Assembly: GCA_945897885.1 (NCBI GenBank)
Contig: CAMDGU010000015.1
Span: forward strand, 1-56,168
From: Chitinophaga pinensis
GTDB lineage: Bacteria; Bacteroidota; Bacteroidia; NS11-12g; UBA9320
Reading direction: 5' to 3'
DNA length: 56,168 bases
The position numbers were made by a program, and so were the translations under genes. This document shows, in pieces, positions 1-6,202 of the stretch (the stretch's first letter is position 1; the number at the start of each line of letters is the position of its first letter). The notes under the pieces were generated by a model, which did no database searches, had not been told where the DNA came from, and saw nothing but the letters and a program-made list of their open reading frames with translations.

Positions 1-122
1 GTTGGTTTTTAAAAATTAATATTGAATAAACAATGTTCATATATCAATGTTCATTGGGTTTTGTTTCATAGCATCTTTAAATTTCATAACATCCAATGGT
101 GATTGAAATAATATAATTGCTA

Positions 123-383
123 TCAGCAATGATTAAGTATATTACCGGTATAAAGATTATAAATCGGGAATATTAAATCCCAATTACGACCCCACACCAA
201 GTTGCCATTTTCAATTTTAAATTTTTTGAAATGATTTTTGAGATTATATTTATCCCATTGCGGATGTGGATTTTCTTTTAAAAATATTTCAAAATCAATA
301 ACTCTAGAGGTATTGTCAGAAAAGTCTACTTTAACCTTATAAGCCTCAAGATAAGTAGCACCGGTGACTAAAACTGTATTCAT
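123..383 (-). CDS. DUF2442 domain protein
   Basis: Small soluble protein of 86 residues. The pattern (hydrophobic start, V-x-F-x-D-x-x-x-R-V-I-D-F near residues 19-31, then G-N-L-V-W near 60) is that of the DUF2442 family, whose biochemical role is not established. Its ATG overlaps the end of the upstream DUF4160 gene by four bases, so the two are translationally coupled. DUF4160 and DUF2442 genes are often adjacent, and such pairs are sometimes suspected to be toxin-antitoxin-like, but nothing here proves that. Length is normal for the family. The family call is fairly sure, the function unknown. Confidence 0.7.
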   Translation of the reverse strand: MNTVLVTGATYLEAYKVKVDFSDNTSRVIDFEIFLKENPHPQWDKYNLKNHFKKFKIENGNLVWGRNWDLIFPIYNLYTGNILNHC

Positions 384-689
384 GGATTAACTTTTTTACT
401 TATTTTTTCACTTTTAACTTTTTGTTTATAAACATAAAATTGAAGCCATTTGGTAATGATATGATTATGATACACTTTAAGGAAACTAATAATATCGTTA
501 TGTTTATGATTGGGAATTGGAGATCGTCCGGAAACATTTCCAAATTCGAGTGATATTAAAGCCCCATTATCATAAACAAATGTAACCTTACTTTCGTATT
601 CGGCATATTGCACATGGACATGTATTGGTTCATGATCATTGGCATAGAAGAAAAATATAAAACCTAAATATTCGTATATTTCTAGGCAT
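380..689 (-). pseudogene. DUF4160 domain protein, frameshifted at the third codon
   Basis: The open frame usually called starts at a GTG (611-613) and gives 77 residues, but the same frame continues upstream through FFFYANDHEPIHVHVQ, the conserved start of the DUF4160 fold, to a stop at 695-697 without any ATG. An ATG at 687-689 lies one base out of frame. Removing one A from the three-A run just after codon 3 would give MPRIYEYLGF followed by the intact domain. I infer a one-base insertion, either a real mutation or a sequence error. As it stands, only a GTG-started protein lacking the HVHV core could be made. It pairs with the DUF2442 gene through a four-base overlap. Confidence 0.6.
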
Positions 690-707
690 GTGTTTTAAAT
701 ATTTAGT

Positions 708-747
708 AACCCAAATTAGGTATTAACTTTCAGAAAAAGTTTGGGTT
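708..747. other. Weak inverted repeat downstream of the ATPase stump
   Basis: An 8-bp arm (AACCCAAA, 708-715) is complementary to 740-747 with a 24-base loop. It lies between the ATPase remnant and the DUF4160 gene on the minus strand. There is no good T-run, so the terminator interpretation is weak. Confidence 0.25.
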
Positions 748-792
748 GTTATATTAAAAATGTCGTTTGTTACTTATGATACCAATGTAAAA

Positions 793-990
793 TTAATATT
801 CCACAGGTAATAAAAAAATCACTTTTCCTTTAGTGCCTCGGTCGTTGGTTTGGCCTATTTTTAGCAAAGGGTCTTCTTTGCCCCGCATCCTGGCCCACCA
901 ACGCTCCAGGTCGCGGCTAATGGTGCCGGTGCCTATTTCTCCCAGGCGGTATATTTTGGAGAGGTTTTCGGTTTTGATTGCTGTTGTCAA
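793..990 (-). pseudogene. Polysaccharide ABC exporter ATPase, N-terminal stump
   Basis: The first ~57 residues match the N-terminus of Wzt/TagH-type ATPases of polysaccharide ABC exporters (AIKTENLSKIYRLGEIGTGT, then DLERWWARMRGKEDP). After K-G-K the reading diverges into nine unrelated residues and stops. Walker A, the signature motif and Walker B are all missing, so it cannot hydrolyse ATP. The normal partner, the ABC-2 permease, is at 4239-5099 on the same strand. Foreign sequence separates the two. The normal ATG is also missing: the frame enters directly from a hexamer array and the only start is TTG (988-990). This is a remnant; an intact ATPase would have to lie elsewhere. Confidence 0.8.
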
Positions 991-1100
991 AGGTTGAGGT
1001 TGAGGTTAAGGTTGAGGTTAAGGTTAAGGTTGAGGTTGAGGTTAAGGTTGAGGTTAAGGTTGAGGTTAAGGTTGAGGTTAAGGTTAAGGTTGAGGTTGAG
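991..1100. repeat. YTRAGG hexamer array 1
   Basis: About 18 copies of a 6-bp unit, TTGAGG or TTAAGG on the plus strand. The array ends exactly at the second codon of the ATPase stump (high-coordinate side of 990) and abuts the stop of the RhuM gene at 1104. It is the low-coordinate boundary of the foreign block in the exporter operon. Confidence 0.95.
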
Positions 1101-1103
1101 TAT

Positions 1104-2084
1104 TTAGCTTAATCGCTTAAGAATTTCTTTGGCTGGTATTTCCATTTTGGAAAAAGCAAACCATTTTTTACCAAGGTCTTTTAACGATGCCCCAAAGTGA
1201 TACACAATTGATTCGTCAATTATGAGAAATCGATCGTGAGATTTATCAAAGGTATGCATTGCTATTTTTGAATACTGTATTTCAAATTTTTCAAGGTCCA
1301 ATTTCAATTTATCATTCGTTTTTTGTGTGTAAATATTTATTTTAACTGCGACTTTCCCTTTCGAAAGCATTACCAATACTGTTTCATCAATATAATTATC
1401 AATTAAATGTATGGATTTTTTTGCTGACTTGATTAATCCTGAGACGAATTGAAATGCATCGAAAACCTGACCATCAAAGAATATACCTTCAGTTGGAGGT
1501 AAATTGGTTCGTATAAGTAAATCAAATTTTTGCTCATGCTCATTAATTTTCTTTTCAACTCTCTCAATTCTTTGATGTATAGCATGGCCTTTTAATAAAA
1601 ACTCTTTTAAAATATTTGTAGCCCATATTCTGAATTGTGTACCCCTCTTTGATTTTACGCGATAACCTGTGGAAATAATTACATCCAAATTATACCTTTT
1701 TGTTTTATACTTTTTGCCATCGCTTGCAGTTAGTAAGGAATCCTTACATACTGAATTTTCTTCAAGCTCCCCTTCTTTAAAAATATTTGAAATATGTAAT
1801 GTAATATTGTTTCGGGTGGTCTTAAATAACTCTGACATTTGAGCTTGTGTTAACCATACTGTTTCATCTTCAACCCAAACTTCAATATGCGTTACTGTCG
1901 GTTCAGATGAATTGCTATCATTGTACAGCACTATTTCAGGAGAAGAAGGCAAGAGGTTGAGGTTAAGGTTAAGGTTGAGGTTAAGGTTGAGGTTAAGGTT
2001 AAGGTTAAGGTTAAGGTAAGGGTTGAGGTTGTAAATAACGTTGTTACTTTGCAATCTCCCAATGCCCACCTCTAAGAGGGCCAA
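1104..2084 (-). CDS. RhuM-type protein with PLD-like C-terminal domain
   Basis: From about residue 50 the protein has the RhuM/Fic-associated DNA-binding region (EIVLYND, then VWLTQAQMSELFKTTRNNIT, then YNLDVIISTGYRVKSKRGTQ), usual in phage- and island-borne proteins. The C-terminal third (SAKKSIHLIDNYID, then SHDRFLIIDESIVYHFGASL) resembles a phospholipase-D-like domain with one H-x-R-x4-D motif, an Arg variant of HKD. Residues ~20-45 are a Leu-Asn repeat translated from hexamer array 2, and no ATG exists upstream; the first possible start is TTG at 2082-2084. The native 5' end seems to have been replaced by the array. Function is not known; regulation or defence of a mobile element is possible. 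Expression is uncertain. Confidence 0.7.
   Translation of the reverse strand: MALLEVGIGRLQSNNVIYNLNPYLNLNLNLNLNLNLNLNLNLNLLPSSPEIVLYNDSNSSEPTVTHIEVWVEDETVWLTQAQMSELFKTTRNNITLHISNIFKEGELEENSVCKDSLLTASDGKKYKTKRYNLDVIISTGYRVKSKRGTQFRIWATNILKEFLLKGHAIHQRIERVEKKINEHEQKFDLLIRTNLPPTEGIFFDGQVFDAFQFVSGLIKSAKKSIHLIDNYIDETVLVMLSKGKVAVKINIYTQKTNDKLKLDLEKFEIQYSKIAMHTFDKSHDRFLIIDESIVYHFGASLKDLGKKWFAFSKMEIPAKEILKRLS
1953..2031. repeat. YTRAGG hexamer array 2
   Basis: About 13 hexamers, mostly TTAAGG and TTGAGG on the plus strand, with one irregular unit near 2016-2021. It lies inside the 5' part of the RhuM reading frame and is translated there as alternating Leu and Asn. Confidence 0.95.
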
Positions 2085-2678
2085 CTCTTTTAATAAAGTT
2101 TCTTTCTTTGAGTAGTTGGATATCGCGTTTTACGGTTGTTTGGCTTGAATTTGTTTGGATGGAAAGTTCAGGTATTGATACCTGATTGTTACTATTTATT
2201 AATTCCAATAGTAATTTAAACCTCTTTTCTTGACTGTTTTTAAGCTCATTTTTAAGCTCATTTTTAGGCTCATTTTTAGGCTCATCAGTTTTTTTGTTTA
2301 AAAAGGTTAATTGCATACCTCCGGCAAATTCATCTATTTCAAGTTTTGGAAGTCCTGCGTTTTTCATTGCATTATTTATTTTAGCTATGCCGCGGCCCCA
2401 TACTTCAATAAATCCTGCCCTAAAAAATAGTTCTGCTATATTTTTATTTCGTGGTCGCGAAGGATGTTTCCCATTAAGTTGTTAATATTCAAATCTTCGG
2501 GTAGTTTGCCTTCATTCCATAAAATTAGTTTATCATCATAAATACTCAATTGAATGGTAGTGCCGGTATAATCTTTATGCACAATGGCATTCAATATGGC
2601 TTCTCGCAATGCTTCTTCAGGATATTCAAGGTCTTCTATTCTTGATAAACCTTGATACCGAATAGGTGATTTCAAATA
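2044..2678 (-). pseudogene. AlbA_2/Schlafen-type ATP-binding regulator, truncated and frameshifted
   Basis: Two frames together make the C-terminal half of a known Bacteroidota family of putative transcriptional regulators with a GHKL-like ATPase domain. The first frame (2436-2675) has EEALREAILNAIVHKDYTG and LILWNEGKLPEDL. The second continues with HPSRPRNKNIAELFFRAGF and VWGRGIAKINNA, then into the 107-residue frame at 2044-2367 ending in a winged-helix-like segment (VSIPELSIQTNSSQTTVKRD). The frames join across about 2463-2478, where one base seems missing. The N-terminal AlbA_2 half is absent: the 5' edge abuts a copy of the ORF6N gene at 2681. Non-functional by both counts. Confidence 0.75.
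2241..2285. repeat. Four 12-bp tandem units
   Basis: Four near-identical 12-bp units (TAAGCTCATTTT or TAGGCTCATTTT) encode a PKNE/LKNE repeat in the linker of the broken ATP-binding gene. The unit length keeps the frame. Confidence 0.85.
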
Positions 2679-2680
2679 CT

Positions 2681-2805
2681 AGGATTATTTTTTACCGCTT
2701 CATTAATCCTTTTTGTTTCAACTTCATAAAAATCTGCAACATTATTGTCCAGAATTACCAATTGATTATTCAAGGTAATAATGTTTTCTTCAATTTGTTT
2801 AATTA
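2681..2805 (-). pseudogene. ORF6N gene fragment, second copy
   Basis: These 125 bp repeat 3685-3809, the beginning of the ORF6N gene, with no difference seen. The copy breaks off after about 40 codons and is fused at 2680/2681 to the broken ATP-binding gene. On its upstream side it is bounded by hexamer array 3, just as the full copy is bounded by array 5. Confidence 0.85.
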
Positions 2806-2868
2806 GGTTAAGGTTGAGGTTAAGGCTGAGGTTGAGGTTAAGGCTGAGGTTAAGGCTGAGGTTGAGGA
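2804..2868. repeat. YTRAGG hexamer array 3
   Basis: About ten units, TTAAGG, TTGAGG and CTGAGG on the plus strand. It covers the last codons (Pro-Gln repeats) and stop of IVP copy A and runs into the ORF6N fragment. Array 4 on the other side of the gene has opposite orientation, so the gene sits between inverted arrays. Confidence 0.9.
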
Positions 2869-3227
2869 CGGTTGTTTAAGGATTTAATTAGTTTGTTAAG
2901 TTCGTGTATCAGATTATCAATTTGTATAGTGATTAATTTACCTTGTTCATTAGTAAAATAATTAACCAAATTACCATAGATTAAATGGCTTTTTGTTTCG
3001 AAGGCACTGCCTCTGGAAATAATATAAAATTTCTTTTTGTCAGGTCCGGTTTCTCTTCCAAACCCTTCAGCAAGATTAGCGGAAATTGAAACTGCGGACC
3101 TTCTTATTTGACTTGTTAAGCCATAATCTTCGCTTCTTGGCAATGAAACTGTAATATCAAATATTTGTTTAGCTATGTCCATCGCTAATTTCCAAACCGG
3201 CATGTCTTCAAAACTCAAATATTTCAT
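2850..3227 (-). CDS. Four-helix-bundle protein (23S rRNA IVP family), copy A
   Basis: 125 residues with the IVP/S23 signature: FEDMPVWKLAMDIAKQIFDI near the start, then SEDYGLTSQIRRSAVSISAN and NLAEGFGRE. The family forms small four-helix bundles found in intervening sequences of 23S rRNA genes, as the Avd accessory protein of diversity-generating retroelements, and as orphan genes; they bind nucleic acid. The ATG at 3225-3227 is preceded by an AAGG supplied by array 4. The last residues (RPQPQP) and the stop are read from array 3. No reverse transcriptase or rRNA is near. Copy B at 3824-4207 differs by few residues. The family is sure, the role here unknown. Confidence 0.85.
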   Translation of the reverse strand: MKYLSFEDMPVWKLAMDIAKQIFDITVSLPRSEDYGLTSQIRRSAVSISANLAEGFGRETGPDKKKFYIISRGSAFETKSHLIYGNLVNYFTNEQGKLITIQIDNLIHELNKLIKSLNNRPQPQP

Positions 3228-3231
3228 AATT

Positions 3232-3278
3232 TCCTTAATCTTAGCCTTAACCTCAACCTTAACCTCAGCCTTAGTCTT
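3232..3278. repeat. YTRAGG hexamer array 4 (inverted orientation)
   Basis: About seven units reading CCTTAA, CCTCAA or CCTCAG on the plus strand, i.e. opposite to array 3. It fills the whole gap between the ORF6N stop at 3280 and the IVP copy A start at 3227. Confidence 0.9.
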
Positions 3279-3279
3279 A

Positions 3280-3777
3280 CTACTTTTTACCTTTTTTAAC
3301 TGTATGTTTAAACTTTAGCACTGCAAAATTAAGTTCAAAGGTTGTTTCAGTTCCAGTTAAAGATAGGTCATTTTCAAAAATTTCTGCAATCAATTCTCCA
3401 CTTCTTTGCATAATAGGTTGTTTTTGTTCTTCATTAGTTATAGCAGATAATTGATTAATATTTCTTCCTAATTCTCTTATTTTGGCAAATGCCTCAATAA
3501 TGGCAAGTGTTGCCTGGGTTGCACGTGGGCTTTTTAAAATAGTAGCCAACATATAAAGCCCCTTTTCAGGAAAGGCTTTAGGTGCTTTCGTTTTACCTCC
3601 TTTTAATGAAGTCGAAAATTTCGACTTCATTAAAAGCCAATCTTTTGGGCTTACTTCTACTATATAGCCTTCAGGGAATTTTTCAGGATTATTTTTTACC
3701 GCTTCATTAATCCTTTTTGTTTCAACTTCATAAAAATCTGCAACATTATTGTCCAGAATTACCAATTGATTATTCAA
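3280..3777 (-). CDS. ORF6N domain protein lacking a normal start
   Basis: Residues 3-60 match the ORF6N DNA-binding domain found in phage antirepressors and island genes (VILDNNVADFYEVETKRINE, then NNPEKFPEGYIVE), followed by KGLYMLATILKSPRAT and a helical tail ending in basic residues. The listed start is TTG (3775-3777). The same frame is open upstream through L-I-K-Q-I-E-E-N-I-I-T, which belongs to the domain, then through Leu-Asn/Leu-Ser codons of array 5 to a stop at 3856-3858, with no ATG. The natural start thus seems lost at the array. The first ~40 codons are duplicated at 2681-2805. Probably a mobile-element relic; expression is doubtful. Confidence 0.7.
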   Translation of the reverse strand: MNNQLVILDNNVADFYEVETKRINEAVKNNPEKFPEGYIVEVSPKDWLLMKSKFSTSLKGGKTKAPKAFPEKGLYMLATILKSPRATQATLAIIEAFAKIRELGRNINQLSAITNEEQKQPIMQRSGELIAEIFENDLSLTGTETTFELNFAVLKFKHTVKKGKK

Positions 3778-3807
3778 GGTAATAATGTTTTCTTCAATTT
3801 GTTTAAT

Positions 3808-3848
3808 TAGGTTGAGGTTGAGGTTAAGGCTGAGGCTGAGGTTGAGGA
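3808..3848. repeat. YTRAGG hexamer array 5
   Basis: About six or seven units (TTGAGG, TTAAGG, CTGAGG on the plus strand) covering the last codons of IVP copy B and joining it to the ORF6N frame. It is shorter than the equivalent array 3. Confidence 0.9.
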
Positions 3849-4207
3849 CGGTTGTTTAAGGATTTAATTAGTTTGTTAAGTTCGTGTATCAGATTGTCAA
3901 TTTGCACAGTGATCGATTTAACTTGTTCATTAGTAAAATAATTAACCAAATTACCATAGATTAAATGGCTTTTTGTTTCGAAGGCACTGCCTCTGGAAAT
4001 AATATAAAATTTCTTTTTGTCAGGTTCGGTTTCTCTTCCTAAACCTTCAGCAAGATTAGCAGAAATTGAAACTGCGGACCTTCTTATTTGACTTGTTAAG
4101 CCATAATCTTCGCTTCTTGGCAATGAAACTGTAATATCAAATATTTGTTTAGCTATGTCCATCGCTAATTTCCAAACCGGCATGTCTTCAAAACTTAAAT
4201 ATTTCAT
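3824..4207 (-). CDS. Four-helix-bundle protein (23S rRNA IVP family), copy B
   Basis: Nearly identical to copy A at 2850-3227, with the same FEDMPVWKLAMDIAKQIFDI and NLAEGLGRE segments. I choose the ATG at 4205-4207 because it equals the start of copy A. An upstream ATG at 4253-4255, inside the permease gene, would add 16 residues, among them E-V-E-V-K-V-E-V-K read from array 6, and is probably not native. The C-terminus (RPQPQPQP) and stop come from array 5. It directly follows the permease stop. The family is known to bind RNA or DNA; its job here is unknown. Confidence 0.85.
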   Translation of the reverse strand: MKYLSFEDMPVWKLAMDIAKQIFDITVSLPRSEDYGLTSQIRRSAVSISANLAEGLGRETEPDKKKFYIISRGSAFETKSHLIYGNLVNYFTNEQVKSITVQIDNLIHELNKLIKSLNNRPQPQPQP

Positions 4208-4212
4208 AATTT

Positions 4213-4242
4213 CCTTAACCTCAACCTTAACCTCAACCTCAG
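4213..4242. repeat. YTRAGG hexamer array 6 (inverted orientation)
   Basis: About five units reading CCTTAA or CCTCAA on the plus strand. On the coding (minus) strand the array begins with the TGA stop codon of the permease gene and ends six bases before the IVP ATG. It is the high-coordinate boundary of the foreign block. Confidence 0.9.
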
Positions 4243-5099
4243 ACGGTATCCACAAAACTCTTCTCCACTTTATTAAAAATTACGGTTCCAAGTATGAGAA
4301 CAATCGATGTAAAACAGACGGTATAAAGTAAGGAGGTCGCCGAAAAATCTCCCTTGCCTAATAAGGAAAACCTTAATCCTTCGATAATAGGAGCCATAGG
4401 ATTTAGGCCAATTATAAATTTATATTTTAAGGGGGCGGCACTCATAGGGTAAATTACCGGGGTAGCATACATAAATAATTGTACGCCAAAAGAAACTAAA
4501 AAAGATAAATCGCGGTATTTGGTGGTAAGTGCTGAAATAATCATTCCGAGGCCCAATCCTAAGCAAGCCATTAATATTAAGTAAACAGGAAGTAAAAGCA
4601 GGTAGGCTGATATATGGGGATTGTAATCTTTGAAAAGGATAAAGTAAACAAAAAGCAAAATGAGCATAATAAATTGAACCCCGAGTTTAACTAAATTGCT
4701 GGCCACAATGCTCAATGGCATTATCAATCGAGGAAAGTATACCTTACCAAAGATGTTGGCATTGTCTTTAAATACGGTGGATGTTTTGGTTAAACACTCT
4801 GCAAAATAACCCCATGCCACAATGCCAACCATATAAAATAAGGGTTGAGGTAAACCATCGGTGCTAATAGCTGCCAAGTTTCCAAAAATAAAAACAAAAG
4901 TAATGGTGGTAAATAAAGGCTGAATAAAAAACCAAAGTGGCCCAAGTATGGTTTGCTTATAAAACGAAACGAAATCGCGTTTTACCAATAAACCCAGCAA
5001 ATCCCTGTATCTCCAAACATCTTTTAGATTGAGTTTGAATAAAGAATTTTGAGGCTCAATGGTGAGATCCCATTCTTTGATGGCTTCGTCGTGGTTCAT
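4239..5099 (-). CDS. ABC-2 type polysaccharide export permease (Wzm/TagG-like)
   Basis: Inner-membrane permease of about 286 residues that would move a lipid-linked polysaccharide to the periplasm with a Wzt-type ATPase. The N-terminal cytoplasmic stretch (DVWRYRDLLGLLVKRDFVSF, then YKQTILGPLWFFIQPLF) is typical, followed by six hydrophobic segments and a short basic C-terminus. I start it at the ATG 5097-5099 (MNHDEAIKEW). The longer frame to 5273 merely translates the upstream repeat arrays (Asn-Leu-Gln-Thr-Pro-rich). The stop TGA is the first unit of array 6. Its ATPase, normally next, is now 3.2 kb away and truncated, so this exporter may be inactive or use an ATPase encoded elsewhere. 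Confidence 0.85.
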   Translation of the reverse strand: MNHDEAIKEWDLTIEPQNSLFKLNLKDVWRYRDLLGLLVKRDFVSFYKQTILGPLWFFIQPLFTTITFVFIFGNLAAISTDGLPQPLFYMVGIVAWGYFAECLTKTSTVFKDNANIFGKVYFPRLIMPLSIVASNLVKLGVQFIMLILLFVYFILFKDYNPHISAYLLLLPVYLILMACLGLGLGMIISALTTKYRDLSFLVSFGVQLFMYATPVIYPMSAAPLKYKFIIGLNPMAPIIEGLRFSLLGKGDFSATSLLYTVCFTSIVLILGTVIFNKVEKSFVDTV

Positions 5100-5236
5100 G
5101 TGGGTTGGGAGGTTTGGGGGTTGGGAGGTTTGGAGGTTTGGAGGTTTGGGGGTTTGGAGGTTTGGGGGTTGGGAGGTTGGAAGGTTTGGAGGTATGGAGG
5201 TTGGGAGGTTGGAATGTTTGGGGGTTTGGGGTTTGA
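5100..5236. repeat. G-rich 8-9-bp tandem repeat before the permease start
   Basis: Imperfect units GGTTTGGAG, GGTTTGGGG and GGTTGGGAG on the plus strand fill the space directly upstream of the permease ATG. G-runs at 5102-5125 fit the G3-N1-7 quadruplex rule on the template strand. It is a different repeat type from the neighbouring hexamers. Confidence 0.9.
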
Positions 5237-5262
5237 TTAACCTCAGCCTCAGCCTCAACCTT
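5237..5262. repeat. YTRAGG hexamer array 7 (inverted orientation)
   Basis: Four to five units (CCTCAG, CCTCAA on the plus strand). On the coding strand it starts inside the last codons of the epimerase: the stop TGA is part of GGTTGAGG. It shows that arrays occur at another gene border of this operon without any IVP gene. Confidence 0.85.
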
Positions 5263-6202
5263 TCATATACCAATCTATTGTGTTTTTTAAGCTTTCCGTA
5301 ATGTTTAATTGTTCTTTATAGGCCAATAATTCCTTCGCTTTTGTAATATCCGCCAGGCTAAACAGAATATCGCCTTTTCGGTTTGGGCCGTGGGTTGCAT
5401 CGCTAGTAGCTTTGCTGATGGTTTTTATCATTTGCCACAGGTCGTTTAAGCTGGTGGTGTTGCCACAGGCTACATTTACCACTTCGTGTTTTAAGGATTC
5501 TAAGGGCAGGGTTAATCCGTTGATATTGATTTGAACCACATTTTCAACCGGTGTAAAATCGCGGGTAATGGTTCCATCACCGTTTATTAAAGGACTTTCA
5601 TTATTGAGGGCTGCTTTAACAAATAATGGAATAACGGCAGCATAAGGTCCTTCAGGATCCTGCTTGGGCCCAAATACATTAAAATACCGAAATCCGATAA
5701 GGGTCATATTGTAGTTTTTGGCATAGGCCTCTGCATATAATTCGTTAGCCATTTTGGTGGCGGCATAAGGTGATAAAACTTTTCCTACTCTATTTTCCAC
5801 TTTTGGCGAATCTGTCAAATCACCGTAAACCGAGGAGGAGGACGCATAAACTATCCGCTTGATATTGTTATTTCTGCCTGCTTCCAGTATATTTAAAAAT
5901 CCGTTAACGTTTACATCGTGCGACGTTAAAGGGTCGTTGATACTTCTTGGAACCGAACCTAACGCCGCTTGATGACTAATGGCATCTATTCCTTCACATG
6001 CTTTATTGCAATCTTCCGGATTTCTAATATCACCTTCTATAAACTGAAATTTTGGATTGGAATTAAATTCAGAAAGATTACTTAAATGGCCGGTAGCTAA
6101 ATTATCAAAAACCCTAACTAAAGAAATACTTTCGTTTTTTAGTAATGCTGCTGTAAGGTTAGAGCCTATAAATCCTGCACCGCCGGTAATTAGTATTTTC
6201 AT
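5255..6202 (-). CDS. NAD-dependent UDP-sugar epimerase (SDR, WbpP/GalE-like)
   Basis: Extended short-chain dehydrogenase of 315 residues that probably interconverts C4 epimers of a UDP-hexose(-amine or -uronate) for capsule or exopolysaccharide synthesis. Visible are the NAD-binding GGAGFIGS (residues 7-14), the SSSSVYG segment and the catalytic Y146-x3-K150 in SPYAATK. The FRYFNVFGPKQDPEGPYAAV stretch is closest in my reading to UDP-GlcNAc/GlcNAcA epimerases of the WbpP/TviC type, but substrate cannot be fixed by eye. It fits with the UDP-sugar dehydrogenase at 6875-8155. The stop codon coincides with hexamer array 7. Confidence 0.85.
   Translation of the reverse strand: MKILITGGAGFIGSNLTAALLKNESISLVRVFDNLATGHLSNLSEFNSNPKFQFIEGDIRNPEDCNKACEGIDAISHQAALGSVPRSINDPLTSHDVNVNGFLNILEAGRNNNIKRIVYASSSSVYGDLTDSPKVENRVGKVLSPYAATKMANELYAEAYAKNYNMTLIGFRYFNVFGPKQDPEGPYAAVIPLFVKAALNNESPLINGDGTITRDFTPVENVVQININGLTLPLESLKHEVVNVACGNTTSLNDLWQMIKTISKATSDATHGPNRKGDILFSLADITKAKELLAYKEQLNITESLKNTIDWYMKG

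Larger units (their letters stand above)
2681..4220. repeat. Direct duplication: ORF6N start + array + IVP gene
   Basis: The segment 2681-~3240 is repeated at 3685-~4220. Each copy has, in minus-strand order, an inverted-orientation hexamer array, the four-helix-bundle gene, a second array, and the ORF6N start. I count 11 substitutions over about 370 bp of the four-helix-bundle genes but none over the 125-bp ORF6N part. The arrays differ in unit number. Confidence 0.9.

Noticed and set aside
2294-2485. Plus-strand 63-codon frame
   Set aside because: It is antisense to the broken ATP-binding gene and shows no family features.
2850-4207. IVP genes as Avd of a diversity-generating retroelement
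   Set aside because: No reverse transcriptase, template repeat or variable repeat was found near them; the ORF6N and RhuM genes are not targets of the usual kind.
991-4242. Hexamer arrays as CRISPR or telomere-like DNA
   Set aside because: There are no unique spacers, the unit is only 6 bp, no cas gene is near, and the arrays are internal and in both orientations.
5049-5301. Plus-strand Gly/Trp/Val-rich reading frames over the G-rich array
   Set aside because: They are translations of the repeat on the wrong strand, with no ribosome site or family similarity.
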